DNA of 64,000 bases from SAR202 cluster bacterium Io17-Chloro-G6. Lineage in GTDB: Bacteria; Chloroflexota; Dehalococcoidia; UBA3495. The DNA is taken from assembly GCA_002816585.1 (NCBI GenBank), contig MUCT01000041.1:49284-113283 (forward strand), written 5' to 3'. The position numbers were made by a program, and so were the translations under genes. Positions 17,887 to 26,489 of this stretch are shown here, piece by piece. The notes under the pieces are model-generated. The model did no database searches, was not told where the DNA came from, and saw only the letters and a program-made list of their open reading frames with translations. Position 1 is the first letter of the stretch, and every line of letters begins with the position of its first letter.

Positions 17887-18249
17887 ATGGAAGAAGTAAT
17901 ACTGCCCGATGCCATAAATCTGGAAGAGGACGCGGTGGTGTTTTTATGGGAAGACGCCCACCGCAGTCCATTCCCCCACCGCTACCTGCGCCTGCGCTGT
18001 CCCTGCGCCAATTGCGTGGACGAGATGAGCGGAAAGCGCACCTTGGACCCGGATACGGTGCCCAAAGACGTGAAAGCGGTGGACCAGATGCCCGTGGGAA
18101 AGTATGGGGTGCAGTTCCTATGGAGCGACACCCACTACACCGGAATCTACACCTACAAGGTGCTGCGGGCGGCCTGTCCCTGCATCATCTGCGGTGAGGC
18201 CCGGGCCGCGGCTTCGAGAGAGGATGGTTCTTCAACAAGCTCAGGATGA
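17887..18249 (+). CDS. DUF971 (GBBH-like N-terminal domain) protein
   Basis: A 120-residue protein with the DUF971/gamma-butyrobetaine-hydroxylase-like domain: HRSPFPHRYLRLRCPCANCVDE and later YGVQFLWSDTHYTGIYTY. Cys pairs (CPCANC, CPCIIC) suggest metal binding. The domain often occurs in Fe-S-related proteins, but the function is unproven. The C-terminal residues EDGSSTSSG and the stop codon are supplied by a degenerate palindromic repeat that has run into the gene end. Confidence 0.75.
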   Translation: MEEVILPDAINLEEDAVVFLWEDAHRSPFPHRYLRLRCPCANCVDEMSGKRTLDPDTVPKDVKAVDQMPVGKYGVQFLWSDTHYTGIYTYKVLRAACPCIICGEARAAASREDGSSTSSG

Positions 18250-18300
18250 GGGGAAATAATGTGTTCGCCCGTTCATGGTGGGTTCGTCAATCCACCGGTC
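18226..18300. repeat. Degenerate copy of the 27-bp palindromic repeat
   Basis: The segment at about 18228-18251 matches the left arm of the 6243-6310 element (core ACAAGCTCAGGATGAG). A diverged second arm with CCCGTTCATGGTG lies near 18268-18300. The arms no longer pair well. It provides the end of the DUF971 reading frame. Confidence 0.65.
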
Positions 18301-18301
18301 G

Positions 18302-18532
18302 CTAGTCAGAGTCCTTGGCGGGTTGGCTGTCTCTGGAGCGCATGGGCTTCTCCAATGACGCCTTGAACTTGGGGGACGTGAAGGTATTGGACTTGAACGC
18401 AAAGTTGGAGAGCTGGCGCTCACCTGGCTTGCCGCAATTCGCGCAATCGGCCGGCTCGTCAGACTGGGAAACTGAGCGCATCACTTCGTAGTCAAGGCCA
18501 CAGTTAGCGCAATAATACTCATAGATGGGCAT
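18302..18532 (-). CDS. FmdB-family zinc-ribbon protein
   Basis: A 76-residue protein starting MPIYEYYCANCGLDYE, with a second CANCG pair and a Lys/Ser-rich tail. This is the FmdB regulatory-protein zinc ribbon (two CxxC pairs). The proposed start is at MPIYEYYC, where family members begin, preceded by an AGGAGG-like site. Upstream in-frame codons are less likely to be translated. Function is unknown beyond zinc binding. Confidence 0.85.
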   Translation of the reverse strand: MPIYEYYCANCGLDYEVMRSVSQSDEPADCANCGKPGERQLSNFAFKSNTFTSPKFKASLEKPMRSRDSQPAKDSD

Positions 18533-18615
18533 CAAAACCTCCTGAACCTCCGTACATTTTAGACCTTCATAGAACAGCAGTCCAAACTGCACGTCTGATC
18601 ACAGGTGAAATAATC

Positions 18616-19740
18616 ATGGCAGACACCGTAGATGTGGTAATCATTGGGGGAGGCGCGGCGGGCTGCGCCGTGGCCTACTATCTGGCCCAATCAGGAGTGA
18701 AATCGACCATCATCGAACGGGAAGGAGTGGGGAATCAAGCCTCCGGATACGCCGCCGGTGGATTGAACCCGCTCACGGGCATCGGAATCCCAGGCCCCCT
18801 GGGCGCCTTTGCCTGGGAGTGCTTCCAGCTTCACACGGGCCTGTACGACACCCTCAAAGAACAATCAGGTATCGACTACCAACACCGGACGGTCGCCAAG
18901 ATCGACTTGGCCATTCTAGAGCCGGAAGTGGCTGGCTTGATGGCGACGGCCGAGCTTTTCCACGGAGTAGATGGCTTCAACGCCTCTTGGATGGAACCGG
19001 AGGAGATTACCAAGTTGGAACCCCGGATCAGCCCTGGCATTCTAGGCGGCCTCTACGCCTACGGCAACGACGCGGTGGACAGCCACAGCCTGACCGAAGC
19101 TTTCTCGGTGGCGGCGGGGAAAATGGGCGCCACGGTCCGTGCCGGAAACGTCCAGAGTCTGGAGGGCAAAGGCGGAATGGTGGACCGGGTGATCTTGGAG
19201 GATGGAGAGATATCCTGCGGCCAGGTCGTGATGGCCATGGGGCCGTGGTCGCGCCGGGCCGAGGCCTGGCTGGGCGTCTACATCCCGGTCGACCCCCTCA
19301 AGGGCGAGATAATCAGGCTGGAGAAGAACGGAGAACCGTTCAAGCACGACATCTCCGGTGGTGGTGGCGCCATCTACCCCAAGCCGGACGGCCTAAATTG
19401 GTGCGGCACCACCGAGGATTGGAAGGGTTTCGACCGTGAGCCCTCCGATCAGGTCGCCCGCGAGATCCGGCAGCGGGTAGTACGGTTGGTTCCCGATCTG
19501 GTTGACGCCAAGATCGTTAAGCAAACAGCCTGCCTGCGGCCTGTCACACCTGATTGGCTGCCGGTATTGGGGAGGGCCCCCGGTTGGGAGAACGTTTATC
19601 TGGCAACGGGAGCGGGAAAGAAGGGAATCTTGCTGGCCCCCGGGATCGGCAAGGCGATCGCCGACTTGATGACCAGCGGTGAAACCGCGCTTTCGATTCA
19701 GGGATACTCCCCGGAGCGGTTCGCCACCCAATTGGACTAG
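18616..19740 (+). CDS. FAD-dependent oxidoreductase of the D-amino acid oxidase family
   Basis: A 374-residue DAO-type flavoprotein. The FAD-binding motif VVIIGGGAAGCAVAYYLAQSG is at the N-terminus, and the second FAD segment, ATGAGKKGILLAPGIGKAIADL, is near the C-terminus. CLRPVTPDWLPVLGRAP is typical of glycine/sarcosine oxidase-like enzymes. It oxidises an amine or amino acid that cannot be specified. No thiazole genes are adjacent, so ThiO function is not supported by context. Confidence 0.82.
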   Translation: MADTVDVVIIGGGAAGCAVAYYLAQSGVKSTIIEREGVGNQASGYAAGGLNPLTGIGIPGPLGAFAWECFQLHTGLYDTLKEQSGIDYQHRTVAKIDLAILEPEVAGLMATAELFHGVDGFNASWMEPEEITKLEPRISPGILGGLYAYGNDAVDSHSLTEAFSVAAGKMGATVRAGNVQSLEGKGGMVDRVILEDGEISCGQVVMAMGPWSRRAEAWLGVYIPVDPLKGEIIRLEKNGEPFKHDISGGGGAIYPKPDGLNWCGTTEDWKGFDREPSDQVAREIRQRVVRLVPDLVDAKIVKQTACLRPVTPDWLPVLGRAPGWENVYLATGAGKKGILLAPGIGKAIADLMTSGETALSIQGYSPERFATQLD

Positions 19741-19765
19741 CCGGACGCACGGAAAATGGGCGGGC

Positions 19766-20596
19766 TTAGTTCCCGAATTGGGCAGCCAGGCTGCCGTCCC
19801 CAGAGACGGTGATTTGCTTGGCGCCCACCGCTTCCTCGTAGGTGATGCGGCCGTAGACCAGCAAAATGAAAGTCTGGGTGTCGCAACCGAAAGTAACCTG
19901 CGGTTGTTCCTCGCCTGCCGGTTCCATGATTGCCTTTTCGCCTCCGCCGGTAACAATGTCGTAGCTGCCGGACACGGGGCCCGTCAAGTCGAACCTGAAC
20001 CGGACTCTGATCGACAATCTGGGCGCCGGATTGAATAGCCGCCCGACCACGAACACCGGAAACATCTCCAAGATTGCGGGAACGCTTTCTGGGGACAGGA
20101 CCGCTGCCGGCTCCAGCCTGGACCGAATGTCCCACTCGTGAACTATCAGCTCGGTGATGCGAAGGTTCAAATAGGTCTCCACCGAGATGGTTCCCGCGGC
20201 GTGGTAACACGGTTTGTCTTTGTCGGCTTCCGTCAAATGGGACAAAACGTCATCAAACTGTACCAGTCGGTCATTGAAGGCCCCCAACACATCGCCACCC
20301 AGGCTATCCCGAAAATCTATGGCTCTCCGGGCGTTGGCCGCCAACCGGGCTGACATATCGCCTTGACCTGCCGGCGGAAATCCTTCTGGAGGGGAAGCAT
20401 CTCCTGCGGCGCCCCTGGCTATGTTGGACCCAAAATTATCGACGGCCCCAGTCATGTGAGCCACCACATCCCTGACCTGCCAGGATTCACAGGCGCTCTG
20501 GGTTGTCCAGTCGTCGGTCGACAGGGTACCCAGGTATTCGCTGATCCTTGCCGATTCTGTTTTGATCAACCGGGCCTTTCCCACTACCGAGTCCAT
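19766..20596 (-). CDS. Mycothiol-dependent maleylpyruvate isomerase-fold (MDMPI/DinB-like) protein
   Basis: A 276-residue two-domain protein. The N-terminal four-helix region has SWQVRDVVAHMTG and ITELIVHEWD, with the His residues that bind metal in the MDMPI_N/DinB superfamily. The C-terminal part (from about residue 190) has the beta-rich pattern of MDMPI_C or SCP2-like domains. Members act as thiol-dependent transferases or isomerases, and the substrate is unknown. It is divergent from the Gfo/Idh/MocA gene. Confidence 0.7.
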   Translation of the reverse strand: MDSVVGKARLIKTESARISEYLGTLSTDDWTTQSACESWQVRDVVAHMTGAVDNFGSNIARGAAGDASPPEGFPPAGQGDMSARLAANARRAIDFRDSLGGDVLGAFNDRLVQFDDVLSHLTEADKDKPCYHAAGTISVETYLNLRITELIVHEWDIRSRLEPAAVLSPESVPAILEMFPVFVVGRLFNPAPRLSIRVRFRFDLTGPVSGSYDIVTGGGEKAIMEPAGEEQPQVTFGCDTQTFILLVYGRITYEEAVGAKQITVSGDGSLAAQFGN

Positions 20597-20729
20597 CTCG
20601 TCCTCTCCTAATCAGGCGCTAGACGCCCGCTGTAATCCCCGCTCCATTGGCGGTATTATAGTGGCCCGTCTGCATTTCACAATCCTGGCTGGGTATTTGT
20701 TACCCAGACCCGCTTTCAGGAGGCGCGTG

Positions 20730-21770
20730 GTGGCGCTAGGTTGGGCAATCATCGGCGCGGGAATGCACCCACATCAAAAAGTAGCGCCGGCCATTGGGCT
20801 TACGCCGGAAGCCGATCTCATCGCGGTGTTGAGCCGCGACCAAGGACGCGCCGACGCCTTTGCCGAAACCCACGGAGCCAAGGTCGGGTATTCCAACATC
20901 GACGACCTGCTGGCTGACACCCGCATCGACGCCGTATTCGTGGCATCTCCCAATGCCTTGCACGCCGGACACACAGTACAGGCCGCTAAGGCGGGGAAAC
21001 ACGTGCTTTCGGAAAAACCAATGGCGACATCGGTTGCTGACGCGCTGACCATGGTCGAAATATGCCAGGCCAAGGGTGTAACGCTTGGCCTCGGATTCGA
21101 ATTGCGTTTCCACCCCGCCCATCTTTTGGCCAGGGAGTTGGTGTCAGAGGGGAAGCTGGGCCGTGTCCGTCTGGTCCAGGGGCATTGGGGCCGCGGCGAG
21201 CGGGGAGAACCGGAGCACCTGCCCCGGACCGGCCTTCGAGGCTGGTGGGAAGACCCGGCGGCGATGGGCGGAGGCTCGGTGATCATGGGGCTCGGCGTCC
21301 ACGTGTTCGATCTTGTCCGATTCGTAATGCAGCAGGAGATTACCGAAGTCAGCGCCATGACCGACGGACAGACCGCGGCCCAACCCCTGGAGCACATCGC
21401 CAGTATGTCCCTGCGCCTGGAGGACGGGACCATTGCCAATGTTAGCTGCGGCCGTATGCTGCCCGACACCTTGAACGACTTTACCGTCTACGGCACCGAC
21501 GGACGCTTCACCGGCCGGGCCACCGTCTGGGAGGCGCGTATGGGCGATGTGGAGGTGGTCAGCGAGACGGTCAACCAAACTGAGAGTTGGGAGTCCGATT
21601 ACCTGGCGAATTTCGTCGCCGAGTTGAGTGATTTCCACGCCGCTTTGAAAGAAGACCGGGAGCCTGCGGCCACCGGCGTCGACGGTCTGAGGTCAACGGA
21701 GATTAATTCAGCGGTCATCCAGTCGGCCCAGACCGGCCAGACGGTCAAGATTGAGCGCCAGCCGGTGTGA
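20730..21770 (+). CDS. Gfo/Idh/MocA-family oxidoreductase
   Basis: A 346-residue NAD(P)-dependent sugar or cyclitol dehydrogenase. The Rossmann start GWAIIGAGMHPHQKV leads into AVFVASPNALHAGHTVQAAKAGKHVLSEKPMA, where EKP holds the family lysine. The second domain has GGSVIMGLGVHVFDLVRF. The reading frame is open further upstream, but GTG 20730 is preferred: AGGAGG at 20718-20723 lies 6 nt before it, and the Rossmann strand begins directly after it. Earlier starts would overlap the divergent gene. Confidence 0.85.
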   Translation: MALGWAIIGAGMHPHQKVAPAIGLTPEADLIAVLSRDQGRADAFAETHGAKVGYSNIDDLLADTRIDAVFVASPNALHAGHTVQAAKAGKHVLSEKPMATSVADALTMVEICQAKGVTLGLGFELRFHPAHLLARELVSEGKLGRVRLVQGHWGRGERGEPEHLPRTGLRGWWEDPAAMGGGSVIMGLGVHVFDLVRFVMQQEITEVSAMTDGQTAAQPLEHIASMSLRLEDGTIANVSCGRMLPDTLNDFTVYGTDGRFTGRATVWEARMGDVEVVSETVNQTESWESDYLANFVAELSDFHAALKEDREPAATGVDGLRSTEINSAVIQSAQTGQTVKIERQPV

Positions 21771-21872
21771 TAGAGCAGCGGTTGACGCTCTAAAAGTCCG
21801 TTGCTACGATTCCCAGCGTCCTAGGCAGCCATTTCCCAGTAAGAGATTCCTAGATATCGAGGGCTTATAGCT

Positions 21873-24179
21873 ATGACGACCACAGAGCGGAACCTGGCAC
21901 AGGGTGCATTACAAGGCGTTCAAGTCCTGGAGTTTGGACAATACATCCCGGGACCGATGTTGGGGATGCTGTTAAGCGACCAGGGGGCTGACGTAATCAA
22001 GGTCGAACGCCCCGGGGGCGACCCTGCCCGCAGCGAGCCTGCCTTTGCTACTTGGAACCGGGGCAAACGCTCAGTGGTGCTGGACCTGAAGACCCCCGAA
22101 GGACAGACCGCCGCCGTGGGCCTGGCCAGGAAGGCCGACATAGTTATCGAGAATTACCGGCCCGGAGTGGCCGACCGCTTGGGCATCGGCTATGACGCCC
22201 TGTCCAAAGAAAACCCCCGATTGCTTTACTGCTCCATCCCCGGCTTCGGCGAAGACAGTCCCTACCGCAACGAACGCGGTTGGGAGGGCATTGTATCCGC
22301 TGCCACCGGGACCTACCAACATATCGACGGCGCCGACGAGCCGTTGTTCTTGCCCCTGCCCACGGCCAGCACCTTCGCCGCCATCGTGGCATCCGTCTCG
22401 GTAGCCATGGCGATCGTCGCCCGCGACCGGACCGGCAAAGGCCAGCGCATTGAAGTGCCGATGCACAGCGCCATGTTCTCGGCCATCGGGAGACACCTGG
22501 TCAAGCTTTATGACATCAACCCACCCGATCTGTTTGACCTGCCGCGGAACGTGATGTCTCACCAATACAAGTGCGCCGATGGCCGTTACTTCCAGTCCCA
22601 TGGCATGTATCAGCGCTTCGTGGGCCAGTTGATGACTGCCGCTGGTCGTCCTGAGTGGATCGAAGACTTGGAGGACCTCTACGGCGCCGAGGTTGCGCCG
22701 GAGACGGTGGCCATGTGGAAGGACCGGTTCGAAAATATGTATTTGGAGCGGACCGCCAAAGAATGGGAGGACGCCATCGCGGAGACCAAGGGTGTGGGCA
22801 CAATCTGTAAAACCGTCGATGAATGGCTGGTCCACGAGCACGCTATCGCCGGCAAGATGGTAACCGAGGTCGACGACGCCAAATACGGAAAGATGAAACA
22901 ACCCGGGGTCCAGGTCCGTCTGCGCGGGACACCTGGGGCGATTCAGGGGCGCGCTCCCACATTGGGAGAGCACACGTCTGAGATCTTGGCCGAGGCAAAT
23001 AACGGTCCGGGACGGCCCGTAACATACCAGGACGGCAGCGAAAACATCATGAGCGTCTTGGAGGGCGTCCGGGTGTTGGACCTGTGCATTGTCCTCGCCG
23101 GACCCACCTGTGGCCGGACCCTGGGCGAATTCGGCGCGGAAATCATCAAGATCGACGACCCGTCGCGTCCCTATGACATAGCTGGAAACACGGATGTAAA
23201 CCGGGGCAAGAGCAGCATCCAGATCAACCTCAAGACGGCAGAAGGGCTTGAAGTTTTCTATAAGCTGCTCGAAACCGCCGATGTAGTTGTGGAGAATAAC
23301 CGCAAGAGCAGCCTGGCCCGCCTTGGCATCAGCTACGAAGAAATGCGCAAGCGCAAACCAGAAATCATTCACGCCTCGCTCAACGCCTTCGGTTACGACG
23401 GTCCGTGGAGCGAACGGCCCGGATGGGAGCAATTGGCCCAGGCCACCAGCGGCATCCAGGTGCGCCGAGGCGGCCGTGACTCGGCTCCCAGGTTGCTGCC
23501 CTACCCCATGAATGACTACGGCACCGGACTGATGGGCGCCTACGCGGTGGCCCTGGCGATTCACGAACGCAACCGCACCGGCAAAGGCCAATCGGTTGAC
23601 AGCGGCCTGGCGTTGACTGCGGGTCTGCTTCAGTCGCCCTACTTCCTTGATTACGACGGGTACAAGCGGGACGAACCCGAGGGATTGGGTGTAAGGGGAT
23701 TCTCCGCAAAGTCCCGGCTTTACCGGGCTACAGACGGCTGGTTATTTTTCCATTGTCCCGACGATGGAGCCTGGGGTCGCCTCGCCGCGCTTTCTGACTT
23801 TGCGGAGTTGGACAATGGCAGTGATGATGCCTTGACTCAGTCGCTGGCGAAAATATTGGCTGGCAAAACCAGAGGGGAATGGGAGAAGGTAATCAACCCT
23901 ACCGGGGTCAGTGTGATTGCCAATCGAATGGTCGAAGAGTTCCGGGATGACGCCGATATCCGGAAGGCCGGCCTCATCGTGAGCCGGGACCATCCCGGCA
24001 TCGGAAATGCGGACCATCTGGGTTCGGTGGCCAAACTTTCCGAGACTCCCATGCGGGTCGGCCGGCCATCTCCACTGCTCGGCGCGGAAACCGACCAGAT
24101 CCTCACCGAGGCTGGTTACACAGGGGAGCAGATCGAGTCTCTCAAGTTGTCCGGAGCGGTGGTGCAACACCAAGGGTAG
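21873..24179 (+). CDS. Double-length (fused) family III CoA-transferase
   Basis: A 768-residue protein made of two tandem CaiB/BaiF-type CoA-transferase domains (about residues 10-380 and 385-760). Each has its own start motif (VLEFGQYIPGPMLGMLLSDQGADVIKVE; VLDLCIVLAGPTCGRTLGEFGAEIIKID) and its own RTGKGQ segment. In formyl-CoA transferase the catalytic Asp169 lies 21 residues before the TG of that segment. Here the matching residue is Ser166 in domain 1 and Asp548 in domain 2, so only the second domain looks catalytic. The protein probably moves CoA between carboxylic acids, with unknown substrates. It is monocistronic, with a strong terminator. Confidence 0.88.
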   Translation: MTTTERNLAQGALQGVQVLEFGQYIPGPMLGMLLSDQGADVIKVERPGGDPARSEPAFATWNRGKRSVVLDLKTPEGQTAAVGLARKADIVIENYRPGVADRLGIGYDALSKENPRLLYCSIPGFGEDSPYRNERGWEGIVSAATGTYQHIDGADEPLFLPLPTASTFAAIVASVSVAMAIVARDRTGKGQRIEVPMHSAMFSAIGRHLVKLYDINPPDLFDLPRNVMSHQYKCADGRYFQSHGMYQRFVGQLMTAAGRPEWIEDLEDLYGAEVAPETVAMWKDRFENMYLERTAKEWEDAIAETKGVGTICKTVDEWLVHEHAIAGKMVTEVDDAKYGKMKQPGVQVRLRGTPGAIQGRAPTLGEHTSEILAEANNGPGRPVTYQDGSENIMSVLEGVRVLDLCIVLAGPTCGRTLGEFGAEIIKIDDPSRPYDIAGNTDVNRGKSSIQINLKTAEGLEVFYKLLETADVVVENNRKSSLARLGISYEEMRKRKPEIIHASLNAFGYDGPWSERPGWEQLAQATSGIQVRRGGRDSAPRLLPYPMNDYGTGLMGAYAVALAIHERNRTGKGQSVDSGLALTAGLLQSPYFLDYDGYKRDEPEGLGVRGFSAKSRLYRATDGWLFFHCPDDGAWGRLAALSDFAELDNGSDDALTQSLAKILAGKTRGEWEKVINPTGVSVIANRMVEEFRDDADIRKAGLIVSRDHPGIGNADHLGSVAKLSETPMRVGRPSPLLGAETDQILTEAGYTGEQIESLKLSGAVVQHQG

Positions 24180-24202
24180 GGGACAATTACGTAACGAAAC
24201 AT

Positions 24203-24235
24203 GAGGGCCGGTTTGAGAAAGACCGGCCCTCTTTT
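24203..24235 (+). terminator. Terminator after the fused CoA-transferase
   Basis: The 10-bp stem GAGGGCCGGT (24203-24212) pairs with ACCGGCCCTC (24222-24231), followed by TTTT. It lies between convergent genes. Confidence 0.85.
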
Positions 24236-24261
24236 ATTAGTTCCTCGTTCGATTTTTGAGC

Positions 24262-25410
24262 CTACTCCACTGGTTCCATACCGAGGGCGATTCTGCCGCT
24301 GAACCGGTGCTGCCTTCTCTCCTGGATTGGGTGGAACTGGGCTGCCTGGATGTCCCGGAACCGTTGCTCCAAACCCAGTCCACGGAAATATCCCTGTCCC
24401 CCAGCGGCTGCCAGCGCCTTTTCCACGGTGCCTATGACAGCATTGGTGGCAATAGTCTTGTAGCGCGCGATCAAGTTCGACTGCTCCACCGTGGGCGGGT
24501 TGTATTCGTCGGCAATACGAACCATTTCCGCAACAGACGTCTGGGCAATGAGTAGTTCATTGTCCATGGCCCCGACCTGATCTTGCACCATGGTGTCATC
24601 CCGCTTCTTCTTGGCCTGTTCCAGGGCAATGTCCCTGGCGGACTCGGCTATTCCCAAATAGACTGACATAATCATCGACAGAGCGAGGGGTGATATCACA
24701 TCGAAGAATCTGTGCCACACACCTTTAGGGCGGCTGAGAGAAATCCCCGCCTCCGGGACGAAAACATCGTTGATCTGGACGCTGTTGGAGCCGGTGCCCC
24801 GCATCCCCATGGTGTCCCAATCTCCGAGGACGGTCACCCCCTCATCATGCATGTTCACGGCAAAGTGCAACACGGTGGGACCGTTCTCCGGGTCCTGGTA
24901 GATCCCGGTGGTCAGTAACAGGTCTCCGGCGGGGGAGCCGCTGCCGAATATCTTGCGTCCAGTCATCCGGTACCCATCGTCCACCTTGGTTAATTGGCCA
25001 GAGCCATCCAACCAGTCGGAGCCGCCTGTGCTGACGAGCACAAGTTCTTCGGCGGCGATTCTCCGCAATGCCGGCTCGGACGACGGGGCCATGTTATTTC
25101 TGACCCGGAAGTTCAGCGTTGCTAACAGGTGGGAGTGCATAGAGAATGACAAGGCCGTGGCCCCGTCGTACTTTCCCAGTTCGTGCAAAATCTGGCATAT
25201 CTCTGCGTGGGTTGCGCCGGCGCCGCCGAATTCGACCGGTATAGCTGCCGAGAATAGTTTGTGCTCCCGCATCGCCTGGTAGTTCTCGGCAACGAACGTG
25301 CCATCAGAGTCATGTTCGGCGGCTGTACTTGCGAACTTTGGCCCCAACTCGGCGATGATTGCCATCAAGTTAATGCTCGATTTCTCTATTTGATTTGTTG
25401 CGGTGGTCAT
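24262..25410 (-). CDS. Acyl-CoA dehydrogenase family flavoprotein
   Basis: A 382-residue ACAD-fold protein. The N-terminal helical domain contains VPVEFGGAGATHAEICQIL-like sequence, the mid-region has MTGRKIFGSGSPAGD, and the C-terminus ends in RFRDIQAAQFHPIQERRQHR. The last signature is typical of ACAD relatives that include DszC/monooxygenase-like members as well as true acyl-CoA dehydrogenases. The catalytic Glu cannot be placed with confidence, so the reaction is open. It is transcribed divergently from an HxlR regulator, which may control it. Confidence 0.8.
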   Translation of the reverse strand: MTTATNQIEKSSINLMAIIAELGPKFASTAAEHDSDGTFVAENYQAMREHKLFSAAIPVEFGGAGATHAEICQILHELGKYDGATALSFSMHSHLLATLNFRVRNNMAPSSEPALRRIAAEELVLVSTGGSDWLDGSGQLTKVDDGYRMTGRKIFGSGSPAGDLLLTTGIYQDPENGPTVLHFAVNMHDEGVTVLGDWDTMGMRGTGSNSVQINDVFVPEAGISLSRPKGVWHRFFDVISPLALSMIMSVYLGIAESARDIALEQAKKKRDDTMVQDQVGAMDNELLIAQTSVAEMVRIADEYNPPTVEQSNLIARYKTIATNAVIGTVEKALAAAGGQGYFRGLGLEQRFRDIQAAQFHPIQERRQHRFSGRIALGMEPVE

Positions 25411-25502
25411 CGTTCTCTCTCCTTTTACTTCCCATCATTCCTTTGCGGCGCCTCGTGCGGCCTATAGTGGTACACATTGTTTACGGCCAGACCGCTGCAA
25501 TA

Positions 25503-25519
25503 CAGTCCAATTTCTGGAG
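25503..25519 (+). promoter_or_regulatory. Candidate operator, copy 1 (CAGTCCAATTTCTGGAG)
   Basis: This 17-nt word recurs with one mismatch exactly 120 bp downstream at 25623-25639. Both copies lie in the divergent intergenic region between the acyl-CoA dehydrogenase and HxlR genes. Confidence 0.45.
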
Positions 25520-25622
25520 CTATAGCTATTCGGATATGGTATATTGCTACTCCGTTTCATCGACTGAAATCCCATGGCATCTTCGCCGTGATGGAATATT
25601 AAACCGTCAAATTGTCAAAAAT

Positions 25623-25639
25623 CAGTCCAATTTCTGCAG
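25623..25639 (+). promoter_or_regulatory. Candidate operator, copy 2 (CAGTCCAATTTCTGCAG)
   Basis: The second copy of the 17-nt word ends 18 nt before the HxlR start codon. A regulator bound here could block its own transcription or translation. Binding by the HxlR protein is inference. Confidence 0.45.
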
Positions 25640-25657
25640 TAAAAAGAGAGTCAAGAA

Positions 25658-26344
25658 ATGAAAACTTACGGTCAGTTCTGCCCAGTCGCCAAGGCTTCAG
25701 AGATCTTCGCGGAAAGATGGACGCCGCTGATAATCTGGGAACTGTTGATGGGCAGCGGGAAATTCAGCGAGTTGGAAATTGGAATGGCCCACATCCCTCG
25801 TTCACTGCTGACTCAGCGGCTGAGGAGCCTCGAGGATGTGGGAGTGCTCACGCGGACGATGGTGGGAAACGGCAAACGCGCGGAATATCAACTTACGGAG
25901 GCTGGTTTCGACCTATTTGAAGTTGTGCGGGGGCTTGGGGAATGGGGCCAGAAATGGGTCAACCACAACATCGGAGTTGATGATGTTGACCCGGCTCTGT
26001 TGGTATGGGATATGCACCGGCGGGTTAATACCGAGCTTCTTCCCGAGGAGCGGGTGGTGGTGCAGATCGACTTCCGCGGCGCCGGCAATGGAACTTACTG
26101 GCTGTTATTGGAACGCCCCGAACCCTCGGTGTGCATGCAGGATTTGGGATTCGATGTCGACCTTTTCGTGAACGCCGACACCATAGCCATGCACAAGGTC
26201 TGGATGGGTATGGCGTCCTTGGCGGATTGCGTGGATGACGGCCGGATCGAATTGGACGGTTTGACGGCCCACGTAGATGCCTTCCCCGGATGGTTCAAAC
26301 TCAGTATCTTTTCAGACGTAAGACCGGCTGGGATATCCCCTTAA
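25658..26344 (+). CDS. HxlR-family regulator with C-terminal SCP2-like domain
   Basis: A 228-residue regulator, about twice the usual HxlR length. Residues 1-100 form the HxlR winged helix: the early Cys in FCPVAKASEIFAERWTPLIIWEL, the recognition region RSLLTQRLRSLEDVGVL, and the wing YQLTEAG. Residues about 110-228 contain DVDLFVNADTIAMHKVWMG and a GRIELDG turn, resembling an SCP2 sterol-carrier domain that could bind a hydrophobic ligand. It is divergent from the acyl-CoA dehydrogenase, its probable target. Confidence 0.78.
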   Translation: MKTYGQFCPVAKASEIFAERWTPLIIWELLMGSGKFSELEIGMAHIPRSLLTQRLRSLEDVGVLTRTMVGNGKRAEYQLTEAGFDLFEVVRGLGEWGQKWVNHNIGVDDVDPALLVWDMHRRVNTELLPEERVVVQIDFRGAGNGTYWLLLERPEPSVCMQDLGFDVDLFVNADTIAMHKVWMGMASLADCVDDGRIELDGLTAHVDAFPGWFKLSIFSDVRPAGISP

Positions 26345-26489
26345 AAAGACCACAATTGCCGGCCGTTTGAAAATACGGTGGCTAGTCGAGATGAACATAG
26401 TGTGGCAGCCGCCTCCGGAACGTGCTAAACTGGCCCGGCGTCCGATCGCGTAGCCTTGAGGCGCGAAACCTCAGGTAGAAGAGGTCCTT

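Noticed and set aside
21771..21872. Possible tRNA in the gap before the fused CoA-transferase
   Set aside because: Some words resemble tRNA arms (ACGATTCC), but the stems do not pair into a cloverleaf.
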